A stretch of DNA of 36,329 nt from an uncultured Clostridia bacterium (lineage in GTDB: Bacteria > Bacillota > Clostridia > TANB77 > CAG-508). Location: assembly GCA_947627415.1 (NCBI GenBank), contig CANQVU010000011.1, positions 1 to 36,329 of the forward strand, in the 5' to 3' direction. Numbering within the stretch: position 1 is the stretch's first letter; every line of letters begins with the position of its first letter. The translations under genes were made by a program, and so were the position numbers. Positions 1 through 8,390 of the stretch are shown piece after piece. Below the pieces are notes generated by a model, which saw nothing but the letters and a program-made list of their open reading frames with translations, was not told the origin of the DNA and made no database searches.

Positions 1-3
1 TAA

Positions 4-32
4 TTGAAATATAAAAAGATATATAATATAAT
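4..32 (+). promoter_or_regulatory. Sigma-A promoter of the amidohydrolase gene
   Basis: TTGAAA at 4-9 and TATAAT at 27-32 are separated by 17 bp, and the start codon follows at 64. A second TATAAT overlaps at 22-27. This is a near-consensus housekeeping promoter seen directly in the sequence; its activity is inferred. Confidence 0.6.
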
Positions 33-63
33 TAACCTAAATTAATTAAGTGAGGTAATTGCT

Positions 64-1347
64 ATGAGAATATTAATAAAAAATTGTAATTTGATTTCCA
101 TGTCTGAAAAAAGAAAAAAATATGAAGAAGCAATAGATGTATTAATAGATAATGGTAAAATAAAAAAAATAGATAAAAATTTAAATCAGCAAAATTGTGA
201 TAAAGTAATTGATGCAACAAATAAAGTAGTTATGCCAGGGCTTATAAATACACATACACATATTCCAATGAGCATATTTAGAGATACACTAGATGGTTAT
301 GGCTTGCAAGAATGGTTAAATGATAAAATTTGGCCAATGGAGGATAAATTAAACGAGGGAGATATATATTATGCTTCACTTTTATCATGTATTGAAATGA
401 TAAAAAGTGGAACAACTTGTTTTAATGACCAATATTTTATGACAGATTCTATTATTAAAGCAACTCTAGAAACCGGATTAAGAATACATTGTACGAGAAC
501 ATTAATGGATATTAATGGTGATGGAGAAGAAAAATTTAAAGAATTGGAAGAGTTAATAAATAAATATGCTAAATATAATGATAATGTAAAAATAAATGTA
601 GGTATACATTCATTATATACATGTACAAAACAATGTGTAGAAAAAGCAGTAGAATTAGCTAAAAAATATAATTTATATATACACATGCATTTTGCTGAAA
701 ATTCTAAGGAATTAGAAGATATTAAAGAACTGCATAATACAAATGCACCTATTGATTTATTACAAGAATATTTTAAAGATATGGACTTAGTTCTTGCACA
801 CTGTGTAAAAATAAAACCAGAAGAAATGAATAAATTGAAAAATTTAAATTTAAGTGTTGAACATTGCCCAGTTAGTAATTTGAAATTAGGATGCGGAATT
901 GCAAATATTAAAGATTTTATAGAAAATGGAATAAATGTATCTATTGGAACTGATGGACAAGGAAGTGGTAATAATTTAGATATGTTTAGTAGTATGGCAT
1001 ATACTGCGTTACTTCAAAAGGGAATTAATGAAGATGCACGTCTGCTACCAGCATATGATGTTATAAAAATGGCAACTGTGAATGGAGCAAAAGCCCTAAA
1101 AATGGATGATAAAATAGGTAGTATTGAAGTAGGAAAACAGGCTGATTTAATAGTAATTGATTTAGAAACAGAAATGACAGAGCCAATAAACGATATTTTT
1201 TCTAATATTATATATAATGTGAAAGCAAACAATGTAGTTACAACAATTGTAAATGGAAGAATAGTTATGGAAGATAGAGAAATTAAAGGAATAAATGAAA
1301 AGGACATATACAAAAAGTGCACTTCTATTATAAAAAGGCTTGCTTGA
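64..1347 (+). CDS. mtaD: Amidohydrolase, 5-methylthioadenosine/S-adenosylhomocysteine deaminase type
   Basis: A 427-residue cytosolic metal-dependent hydrolase of the TRZ/ATZ-MtaD branch of the amidohydrolase superfamily, with the usual family length. Members deaminate S-adenosylhomocysteine, methylthioadenosine or related adenosine compounds in the recycling of SAM by-products. Visible metal ligands are H64 and H66 in NTHTHIPMS, H209 in HMHFAEN with E212 close behind, H267 in SVEHCPVSN and D297 in IGTDGQGSGNN. The C-terminal GKQADLIVID segment is the standard strand of the composite beta domain. The ATG lies just downstream of a GAGG-like ribosome binding site. It is monocistronic or weakly linked to the next gene, whose promoter overlaps this stop codon. 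The substrate cannot be decided from sequence: guanine, cytosine or other deaminases of the same fold remain possible, but the motifs fit MtaD best. Confidence 0.85.
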   Translation: MRILIKNCNLISMSEKRKKYEEAIDVLIDNGKIKKIDKNLNQQNCDKVIDATNKVVMPGLINTHTHIPMSIFRDTLDGYGLQEWLNDKIWPMEDKLNEGDIYYASLLSCIEMIKSGTTCFNDQYFMTDSIIKATLETGLRIHCTRTLMDINGDGEEKFKELEELINKYAKYNDNVKINVGIHSLYTCTKQCVEKAVELAKKYNLYIHMHFAENSKELEDIKELHNTNAPIDLLQEYFKDMDLVLAHCVKIKPEEMNKLKNLNLSVEHCPVSNLKLGCGIANIKDFIENGINVSIGTDGQGSGNNLDMFSSMAYTALLQKGINEDARLLPAYDVIKMATVNGAKALKMDDKIGSIEVGKQADLIVIDLETEMTEPINDIFSNIIYNVKANNVVTTIVNGRIVMEDREIKGINEKDIYKKCTSIIKRLA

Positions 1348-1372
1348 CAAAAAATCTAAATAAATATATAAT
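1344..1372 (+). promoter_or_regulatory. Consensus sigma-A promoter of the NlpC/P60 gene
   Basis: TTGACA at 1344-1349, a 17-bp spacer, then TATAAT at 1367-1372: a perfect consensus. The -35 box overlaps the stop codon of the preceding gene, so the wall hydrolase is probably transcribed strongly and independently. Confidence 0.75.
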
Positions 1373-1406
1373 TACCAAGTAAAAAATATAAGGAGAGAGA
1401 TTTTTG

Positions 1407-2732
1407 ATGAATAAGATAAAAAGGATTTCATTAGTAGCGTTAGGTGGAATAATTATATTTGCAACAACATCTTTTGCAAAAACAGGTACAGTAAATGCTC
1501 CAAGTGGATTAGTATTAAGAGAAAAAACATCTAAATCAAGTGACCCAATAACTACAGTTACTGATGATTCTGAAGTAGAAATATTAGAAGAGAGTGGAGA
1601 ATGGTATAAAGTAAAATATAATAATTATGAAGGATATTTATTTGCTGAATATGTAGATGTAAATGAAGAGGAAGAAGTTGAAGAGCCTAAACAAGAATCT
1701 ACACAAGAGCAAAAGGAAGAAGTAAAAACTAATAAAAAAGAAAATGCAAATAATACAAATAAACAATATCCACAAAAACAAAAAATTAAATCAAACTTAA
1801 AAGTATATACAATACCATCAGTTACAGCAAATACTATTGTAAATGTTAAAAAAGATGAAGAAATAACTATAAATTATGAATTAAATAACTGGGTAAACGT
1901 AACTTATAAAAATAATACAGGATGGGCAAGAAAGTATTTTGTAAATAATGAAAATACATCAACTAAAACAAACAATGAAAATAAAGAGGATAAATCATCT
2001 GAAGATAGTAAATCAACAGAAACAACTACTACAACAATAAATAAAAAAGGGTATGTAGATGTAAGTAATTCTGCAAACATAAGAAAAGAAGCAAGTACTT
2101 CTTCAGAAATAATAAATACACTTCTTAGAAATACAGAGGTAACAATTATTGGAGAAGAAGGAGATTTCTATAAGATACAATATCAGAATATGACAGGGTA
2201 CATATCAAAATCATTAGTATCAGATAAGCCAGTGACAGAAGTTACAAGTAGGAGTTCATCTAAAGAAAGAAAGACAACTGAAACACAGAAAAATACGGTT
2301 GTAGAAACAAAAAAAATAGAGAATGCAGTTAATCAAACAGAAACTTCAAACTCATCAAAAGGAAACAATGTTGTTTCATATGCAAGAAAATATATAGGAT
2401 ATAATTATGCATATGGTGGAACAACTCCAAGTGTAGGATTTGATTGTTCAGGTTTTACATATTATGTATTTAATTCATGTGGATATTCTCTTAGTAGATC
2501 ATGCCAAGTACAAGCACAGTCAGGAACTGCAGTATCAAGACAGGATTTGTCTGCTGGAGATTTAGTGTTTTTTAGTAATGGCTCTAATGGAAGTATAGGA
2601 CATGTTGGAATATACATAGGTGGAGGTCAATTTATACATTCAGAAAACAGTAAAACAGGTGTTAGAATAGACACTATAAATAGTGGAGTTTATAATAAAT
2701 ATTATTATTCAGCAAGAAGAATAATAAAATAG
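1407..2732 (+). CDS. Secreted SH3b-repeat NlpC/P60 peptidoglycan endopeptidase
   Basis: A 441-residue exported cell-wall hydrolase. The start is ATG 1407, nine bases after AGGAGAG; a TTG at 1404 is in frame but less likely. A signal peptide covers residues 1 to about 25 (KR, then a hydrophobic core ending ATTSFAKTG). Three bacterial SH3 domains follow at about 26-88, 125-182 and 212-272, separated by Lys/Glu/Thr/Asn-rich linkers. The C-terminal NlpC/P60 domain (about 325-441) has the catalytic Cys347 in GFDCSGF and His399 in GHVGIYIGGG, with a further His near 411 in FIHSEN. Family members cut the gamma-D-Glu to diamino acid bond of stem peptides; the SH3 repeats are taken to bind the wall. 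Likely roles are cell separation or wall turnover. The family call is secure; the exact bond cut and the physiological role are inferred. Confidence 0.92.
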   Translation: MNKIKRISLVALGGIIIFATTSFAKTGTVNAPSGLVLREKTSKSSDPITTVTDDSEVEILEESGEWYKVKYNNYEGYLFAEYVDVNEEEEVEEPKQESTQEQKEEVKTNKKENANNTNKQYPQKQKIKSNLKVYTIPSVTANTIVNVKKDEEITINYELNNWVNVTYKNNTGWARKYFVNNENTSTKTNNENKEDKSSEDSKSTETTTTTINKKGYVDVSNSANIRKEASTSSEIINTLLRNTEVTIIGEEGDFYKIQYQNMTGYISKSLVSDKPVTEVTSRSSSKERKTTETQKNTVVETKKIENAVNQTETSNSSKGNNVVSYARKYIGYNYAYGGTTPSVGFDCSGFTYYVFNSCGYSLSRSCQVQAQSGTAVSRQDLSAGDLVFFSNGSNGSIGHVGIYIGGGQFIHSENSKTGVRIDTINSGVYNKYYYSARRIIK

Positions 2733-2762
2733 AAATAATTTATTACATTGGAGTGATAAAGT

Positions 2763-5140
2763 ATTAAAAGGCTGATTTTAATATGTACAATTCGGATATT
2801 TAATAGGTATTATTTATGGGCTATACTTTGAAAAAAGTATAGTCTTTATTTTACCTATCTTATATTTAATTTATATAATATATAAGTTAAACATAAATAA
2901 ATATAAATTTCTAAAATACTTAAGAATAATTTTAAATAATAGTATTATTTTATTTATAATAATATCTGCAATAATTTCAAATACATATTTATTATATTTG
3001 AACTCAAGATATGATAAGCTTTATAAAGACATTCCAAATAATATAAATACAAAAGCTGTAGTAGTACGGTGATGCAATAGAAAAAGAATATAATTATACA
3101 TATACAATAAAAATCAAAGAGGGTAATTTTATTGGTAAAAAATTTTATTTATTAATAAATAAAAAAGAAAATCAAAAACTGCAATATGGGGATTTAATAG
3201 AAATAAATGGAGAATATATAGCACCAAGTGTAGCAAGAAATTATAAAGGATTTGATTATAGAGAATATGTAAAAACAAAAAAGATATATGGAAGTATAAA
3301 ATCGGACAATACAGAAATTATTCAAAAAAATAAATTAAATGTAATTTTTGTTTTATCTAATAAAATAAGAAATCACATAATAAATACAGCAAATAAATTA
3401 TTGCCACAAGAAACAAGCAAATTACTAATAGGTATTTTAATTGGAGACAAATCTGAAATACCAGAAGATATAATACAAAATTTTAAAATTAGCAATCTGT
3501 CGCATATGCTTTCTGTATCAGGAGCACACACTTCATATATAATACTTGGAATAACATACATATTAAGTAAAAGCAGAACTCCAAAAAAATGGACATACAT
3601 TATTACAATTTTAGTATTAGTTTTATTCATGTTTATAACAAATTTTACAGTTTCTGTAACAAGGGCATGTTTTATGAGTATAATAGTTTTAGGAGCAAAT
3701 CTGCTTTATCGAAAACAAGATTTTTATACAACAATATCAATTTCACTGTTAATTATTTTAATAATAAATCCATTTTCTATTAATGAAATAGGGTTACAGC
3801 TTTCATATTTAGGTACAATTGGAATTATACTATTTAATAAAAATATCGAAAAGATTTTAAACAAACTAAAAATAAATAGTAAAATATCAAAAATTTTATC
3901 AGTTACGGTATCTGCTCAAATAATGATAATGCCAATAATGGCACTTAGGTTTAATACTATTTCATTAACATTTTTTATTTCAAACATTTTAGCGAGTCCA
4001 TTTTTAGGTATAAATATAATATTGGGATTTATAACAATTTTTGTATCATTAATTTCTTTCACATTAGCAAAGATGTTTGCATTGCCACTTAATTTAAGTT
4101 TGAAAGCTCTAATATTTATTTCTAGCCTTACTGCAAAGTTTCCATTAAGTAGTATTTTAATAAAAACACCATATTTAATTTCAATATTATTTATTTATTG
4201 TATAGCATTTATATCAAACTATATTTTAACTCTATATAATTCAAAAACAAATTTAAGATTATTTCAAAAAAAGTTATTAAAAAGAAAAAACATAAAGGCG
4301 TTTGCAATAGGTGTTTTAACAATAATAATTTTATTCAATACATTTTCATGGCTTTATCAAATAATTCCCAAAAACTTAAGAATATATTTTATTGATGTAG
4401 GACAAGGAGATTCATGTTTAATAATTACACCAAATAATAAAAAAGTATTAGTAGACGGAGGAGAAGGAAAAACAGATGTAGTTCTTTCATATTTACTAGA
4501 CAGAAGAATAAATAAATTAGACTATATAATGATTTCACATTTTGATAGTGACCATTGCAATGGTTTAATTGAAGTAATTCAAAAACTAAAAATTAAAAAT
4601 ATTTTAATATCTAAACAAGCCTATTTTTGTGATGAGTATAAAAACATTGCAAACATTATAAACTCAAAAAAAATTAAAGTAACTTTTGTAAGACAAGGAG
4701 ATAAATTAAATGTCGATAAAAATGTAAATTTAGATATATTTTATCCTCCACAAAATTTAGAATATGATGATTTAAATAATAATTCAATAGTTGCAAAACT
4801 TACATACAACAAATTTTCAATACTATTTACTGGAGACATAGAAAAGTCAGAAGAAAATATTGTAGATAAATTTACTGCAAATGAATTAAAAAGCACAATT
4901 ATAAAAGTGCCACATCATGGATCGAAAACTTCGTCAAGTGAAGAATTTATTAAAGCAGTAAATCCTAAAATTGCATTAATAGGAGTAGGAGAAAATAATA
5001 AATTTGGTCATCCAAACGAAGAAGTATTACAAAGACTAAAAAATATAAATTGCCAAATATACAGAACAGACGAAATGGGTGAAATAGAGATTAAAGTAAG
5101 CAAAAAAGGAAAATTAAAATTTAAAAAATTATTAAAGTAA
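2763..5140 (+). CDS. comEC: ComEC/Rec2 DNA-uptake channel, needs two +1 shifts at CGG codons
   Basis: Inner-membrane channel for transformation DNA. Read continuously it is stopped twice; skipping one C at 2793 and one at 3067 gives a single 791-residue protein, the normal ComEC length. Order: N-terminal membrane segments (LILICTI-GYLIGIIYGLYF), a DUF4131 region (YGDLIEINGEY, RNYKGFDYREY), the multi-pass competence domain (LLIGILIGD, HMLSVSGAH) and a C-terminal metallo-beta-lactamase domain (FIDVGQGDSC, HFDSDHCNG, VPHHGSKTS). The frames between the shifts are free of stops and encode sensible ComEC sequence on both sides. No ATG, GTG or TTG lies in the first frame; the best start is ATT at 2763, nine bases after GGAG. 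If the shifts do not occur, only residues from a TTG at 3401 could be made and the gene would be a pseudogene. Family identity is certain; expression as one protein is inferred. Confidence 0.8.
2793..2795 (+). other. CGG +1 shift site 1 (comEC codon 11)
   Basis: Frame ACA ATT CGG ATA runs on to TGA 13 codons further. Skipping C2793 gives ACA ATT GGA TAT (T I G Y), continuing the first membrane helix of ComEC for 91 codons. Confidence 0.75.
2821..2852 (+). terminator. Terminator-like hairpin inside the 5' end of comEC
   Basis: CTATACTTT (2821-2829), a GAAA loop, AAAGTATAG (2834-2842), then TCTTTATTTT. A 9-bp stem with a GNRA loop and U-rich tail has the shape of an intrinsic terminator. It would end transcripts of the NlpC/P60 gene, whose stop is at 2732, yet it lies within comEC coding sequence, so it may also attenuate comEC. 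Confidence 0.45.
3067..3069 (+). other. CGG +1 shift site 2 (comEC, CGG directly before TGA)
   Basis: After the first shift, frame GCT GTA GTA GTA CGG TGA stops at once. Skipping C3067 gives GTA GGT GAT GCA (V G D A) and leads without a stop into the main body of ComEC. The CGG is exactly in the frame established by the first shift. Confidence 0.78.
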
Positions 5141-5141
5141 A

Positions 5142-5161
5142 TGCAACTAAATTTAGTTGCA
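5142..5161 (+). promoter_or_regulatory. 20-bp perfect palindrome upstream of hicAB, possible operator
   Basis: TGCAACTAAATTTAGTTGCA is a perfect inverted repeat ending 26 bp before the hicA start. HicB antitoxins with a ribbon-helix-helix domain usually repress their own operon by binding such a site. There is no T-run behind it, so it is a poor terminator for comEC. Confidence 0.4.
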
Positions 5162-5187
5162 AAATTAAAAACAAAGGAGTATAATAT

Positions 5188-5442
5188 ATGAGTAAGAAAG
5201 AAAAACTATTAGAAAAATTAAAATCTAAACCAAAAGATTTTACATATGATGAATTAAAAACATTGTTAAATTATTTAGGATTTTATGAAAATGATAAAGG
5301 TAAAACATCTGGATCAAGAGTAGAATTTAAAGATAACATGAATAGAAAAATAAGATTACATAAGCCACACCCAAGTAATATAGTGAAAATGTATAAAATT
5401 AATGAAATAATTGAGTCATTAGAAGGATGGAGGTTAATATGA
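5188..5442 (+). CDS. hicA: HicA-family toxin (mRNA interferase)
   Basis: An 84-residue basic protein of HicA size and fold: an N-terminal helix, FTYDELKTLLNYLGF, then GSRVEF, IRLHKPHPSN and a C-terminal helix EIIESLEGW. HicA proteins are small double-stranded-RNA-binding-like ribonucleases that cleave mRNA when not bound by HicB. This subgroup has GSR where the best-studied HicA proteins carry a GSH catalytic histidine; the histidines in LHKPHP are the remaining candidates. The ribosome binding site AAAGGAG precedes the ATG. The stop codon overlaps the hicB start (ATGA), so the two are translationally coupled in toxin-antitoxin order. Confidence 0.85.
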   Translation: MSKKEKLLEKLKSKPKDFTYDELKTLLNYLGFYENDKGKTSGSRVEFKDNMNRKIRLHKPHPSNIVKMYKINEIIESLEGWRLI

Positions 5443-5783
5443 TGAATAATATTATGAAATATAAAGGCTATTGGGCAGAAATAAAATACAGTGACGAGGA
5501 TGAATGCTTTTGGGGGAAAATAGAAGGTTTAAAGAATACATTAATTTTGTTTGAAGGGAATAATGTTAAAGATTTAAAAAAGGATTTTAAAGAATCAATT
5601 GATTCTTACCTAGAAGACTGCAAAGCTAATAACGAAACACCAGAAAAACAATGCAAAGGTTCATTAAATGTTAGACTAGGAGTAGAACTTCATAATAGAG
5701 CAAAGATGAAATCAATTGAAAAAAAGATTAGCATAAATGAATTAATAAAAGAAGCGGTTCAATTATATTTAAAAACAAATTAA
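5439..5783 (+). CDS. hicB: HicB-family antitoxin with ribbon-helix-helix C terminus
   Basis: A 114-residue partner of HicA. The start ATG 5439 is chosen because GGAGG lies at 5429-5433 and because it gives the typical ATGA overlap with the hicA stop; an upstream ATG at 5427 would lie before that binding site. Residues 1 to about 60 form the HicB partial RNase-H-like fold (MKYKGYWAEIKYSDEDECFWGKI), which blocks the toxin. The C-terminal part (GSLNVRLGVELHNRAKM to INELIKEAVQLYL) matches an Arc-type ribbon-helix-helix DNA-binding domain, expected to bind the palindrome upstream of hicA. Stress control or stabilisation of the locus is inferred from the family. Confidence 0.87.
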   Translation: MMNNIMKYKGYWAEIKYSDEDECFWGKIEGLKNTLILFEGNNVKDLKKDFKESIDSYLEDCKANNETPEKQCKGSLNVRLGVELHNRAKMKSIEKKISINELIKEAVQLYLKTN

Positions 5784-5839
5784 AATAATAATTGTATATT
5801 TTTTCTAAATGCTGGAAAAGATAAAAATGGTGATGATAA

Positions 5840-6439
5840 GTGAAAAAATATACAATTATAACTATAATAACAATTGGAATTATTTTAGGATTTTTAACAG
5901 GAATTTATTTATATAGAATAAATAAAATAAGTAAAGAACAAAAAATATACATGGCAGAAAAGGTAGAAGATGAATGCACAGCAATAGGTGAATTGGATAA
6001 TGAAGATATAGCAAGCTTAATTACCACAAATAATGATGAAGAAAAAACTTCTCCAAATTGTGTAATAACTTTAAAAGTATATCATGAAGCTTGCAAGCAT
6101 TTAATTGAAAACAGACAAAGCATAGAAGAAGCCGAAGTAAATATGACAGAAGAAGAATTAAAAGAAAGATTTAGTGATTGGGAAGTACAAAAATTTACAC
6201 CTACAGAGATAGTTCTATATAAAGAAGTAGATGAGTTTTGTGATGAACATTACCTTCTAAAAGAAGAAGATGGATATATTACAATATATAAATTAGATGA
6301 AAATGAAAATGCAGAGTTTTTTAATACAACAGAAATATCTACAGAATATCTTGCTGAAGAAGATTTAGAACAAATAAAAAATGGAATTAAGGTTTATACA
6401 GACAAAGAGTTAAACAAAACCTTAGAAGATTTTGAATAA
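5840..6439 (+). CDS. Membrane-anchored protein with BofC C-terminal-like domain
   Basis: A 199-residue protein starting with GTG behind a weak GGTGATGAT binding site. One N-terminal membrane segment (about residues 4-24, hydrophobic Ile/Thr/Gly run) is followed by an acidic extracytoplasmic part. The C-terminal 90 residues (EIVLYKEVDEFCDEHYLLKE, DGYITIYKLDENEN, TTEISTEYLAEEDLEQIKNG, LNKTLEDFE) resemble the BofC C-terminal domain that is widespread in Clostridia. In Bacillus, BofC tunes the SpoIVB signalling protease during sporulation; a sporulation role here is only inferred. Four cysteines lie outside the membrane segment (CTAIG, NCVIT, EACKHL, EFCDEH). A strong terminator follows. Confidence 0.65.
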   Translation: MKKYTIITIITIGIILGFLTGIYLYRINKISKEQKIYMAEKVEDECTAIGELDNEDIASLITTNNDEEKTSPNCVITLKVYHEACKHLIENRQSIEEAEVNMTEEELKERFSDWEVQKFTPTEIVLYKEVDEFCDEHYLLKEEDGYITIYKLDENENAEFFNTTEISTEYLAEEDLEQIKNGIKVYTDKELNKTLEDFE

Positions 6440-6462
6440 TTATATTATAAGAATAAGTCAAT

Positions 6463-6506
6463 AAAAAACTGCATTAGTTTATATTTTTAAACTAATGCAG
6501 TTTTTT
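6463..6506 (+). terminator. Intrinsic terminator after the BofC-like gene
   Basis: An 18-bp stem (AAAAAACTGCATTAGTTT against AAACTAATGCAGTTTTTT) with an 8-nt loop, ending in a T-run. Confidence 0.9.
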
Positions 6507-6706
6507 GCATTCCCTAGACAAATTATTAATAAATGCAGTAAATAGTAACAAAAATGTAATAAAAATAACATAAAACAATATTGAAATTTTGCAAAATTGG
6601 CTTCCGTAAAGGATTTAACTGGAAATTTAGTAATGTAGAAAAAATGTTACATTTACAAATCAAATAAAATATGCAAAGATATTATTAAGATAATAGGTAA
6701 AAATTT
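6507..6706. other. Gene-free AT-rich stretch
   Basis: Together with the repeats up to 6899 this is a gap of about 390 bp without a gene. This first half is AT-rich with stop codons in all frames. I see no recognisable RNA structure, riboswitch or clear promoter in it. Confidence 0.5.
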
Positions 6707-7009
6707 ATTGTAGGGGTCGCCGCCCTCGGCGACCCGAACAAAACAACCAACAAATCACAATGCAAATGATGTAGGGGCGGGCCTTGTGTCCACCCGGCAT
6801 AAAACAAGCAACATTTCTTGGACTGTGAGGAATGACCGTAACAGATATTTCCCTCTCAAACCTTAAAAGAAAAACAAAAGAACGAAAGGTGGAAAACCAA
6901 TGAAGAAAAAGATGTCATTAATGCTAGCAGTAATTTTAATATTACAAATAATGTTGCCAATGCTAACTGTAATATGGGAAAATGCATTAACATTGAAATC
7001 AGTATCATA
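6707..7009 (+). repeat. Near-identical 300-bp duplication, copy 1 (partner 11299-11601)
   Basis: This block and 11299-11601 align without gaps at a constant offset of 4592, with about five base differences. It carries two GC-rich palindromic units, a shared 5' untranslated region and the first 36 codons of the dockerin genes. It points to recent duplication or gene conversion. Confidence 0.9.
6709..6797. repeat. Pair of GC-rich palindromic repeat units (TGTAGGGG family)
   Basis: Unit a (6709-6736) folds as GGGTCGCCG against CGGCGACCC. Unit b (6770-6797) has GGGGCGGG against CACCC/GGC around CCTTGTGTC. Both start TGTAGGGG, unit b behind ATGCAAATGA. They are far richer in GC than the surroundings, typical of REP-like mobile palindromes. 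Confidence 0.8.
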
Positions 7010-8367
7010 TGATGGAACAGAATATTACATAGATTCAGCACAAGACATGTGGGATTTTGCAGAAAAAGTAAACAATGGAGACACATTTGAAGGCATAACA
7101 GTATACTTAACATCTGATATAAATTTAAATTGTAATAAAAATAGTCAATGGATTCCTATAGGTGATTGCAATGAAGATGCTGGAAACAAAGCAGAAAGTA
7201 CCTTAGATAAAAATGCTTTTGCAGGGGTTTTTAATGGAAACAATCATGTGATTTCAGGTATATATATTGATACCACAGAAAATTACATAGGATTATTTGG
7301 ATATAACGAAGGGACAATAGAAAATATAATAATAAAAGAATCGTTTATAAAATCAACGAATGGATATATAGGAGGCATTACGGCATATAATAAACGGAAC
7401 AATAAAAAATTGTCACAATTATGCAAACATTATAAGTGACACTAAATCAGGTGCTTGTGGAGGAATAGCTGGTTATTCTACAGGTGCAAATATATTATAT
7501 TGTAGTAATAATGGAGCAATTGAAGGTAATAATGGATTTATGGCGGGAATAACAGGATATGCTTGGGGTACAAGTATAAAAGAATGTTATAACGAGGGAA
7601 GTATTGAAACAGTAGCGAATGCTGCAGCTGGAATAGGAGGGCTATGTCAAACTTCATGGATTGATAGTTGCTATAATAGTGGAAAAATTTCAGCAAGTAG
7701 ATATGTAGGAGGTATATGTGCAGACTTATATAAATATGCTAGTGCTAATAATTGTTATAACACAGGAAAATTATATATAAAAAATGATAATGAGTCTCAA
7801 GATGTTTATATAGGAGGTATCACAGCATTATCTAGTTTGTCAAAATCAGATGAATATAAAATTAAAAATTGCTATAATGTTGGAGAGATTACGAAAGCGG
7901 AAAATATAAATAATAGAACAGTAGCAATAGGGAATATATCAGGAAAGCATGAAGGAGGAATAATAGAAAATTGCTATTATAAAGAAAATGAAATAAAAGC
8001 TATAGGAGTAAACAATTCAGAAATTCAAGAAAGTAGTATTAGACAAATGAAAGAGAAAGATATGAAAGATAAAGCAATGATTGATATGTTAAATAGTGAT
8101 TCTGATAATTATTACTATGATGCAATGAATATAAATAATGGGTATCCGATATTAAAATTTCAATACAAAATACAAAAAGGTGATGCAAACGGAGACGGCA
8201 AAGTTGACTTTAAAGATATATTAGTAATCAACAAACACAGATTAGGAAAAACACAATTAACAGGAATATACTTAGAAGCGGCAGACGTAACAGGAGATGG
8301 GATAGCAGATTTTAAAGACATATTAAAAATAAATAAATATAGATTGGGAAAAATAAGCAGTCTATAA
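6900..8367 (+). CDS. Secreted GLUG-type repeat protein with dockerin, one +1 shift at CGG
   Basis: Skipping C7395 gives one 488-residue exported protein; without it translation ends at 7439. A signal peptide covers residues 1-32 (MKKKMSLMLAVILILQ and on) and is identical to that of the two following genes. The middle is a series of GLUG-like beta-helix repeats (YIGLFGYNEGTIENI, YIGGITAYN-KGTIKNC, ACGGIAGYSTGANIL, FMAGITGYAWGTSIK, YVGGICADLYK), and the shift falls inside such a repeat, so the restored reading is well supported. The C terminus is a type I dockerin with two calcium loops (GDANGDGKVDFKD and ADVTGDGIADFKD) and INKHRLGK/INKYRLGK helices. It probably binds the cohesin protein encoded at 13742. 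The ligand of the GLUG region is unknown. Ribosome binding site AAAGGTGG. Confidence 0.82.
7395..7397 (+). other. CGG +1 shift site 3 (GLUG-dockerin gene codon 166)
   Basis: Frame GCA TAT AAT AAA CGG AAC ends at a TGA 14 codons further. Skipping C7395 gives AAA GGA ACA ATA AAA AAT TGT (K G T I K N C), the consensus turn of a GLUG repeat, and an open frame to the dockerin stop. Confidence 0.78.
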
Positions 8368-8390
8368 ACAAAACGAAAGGTGGAAAACCA

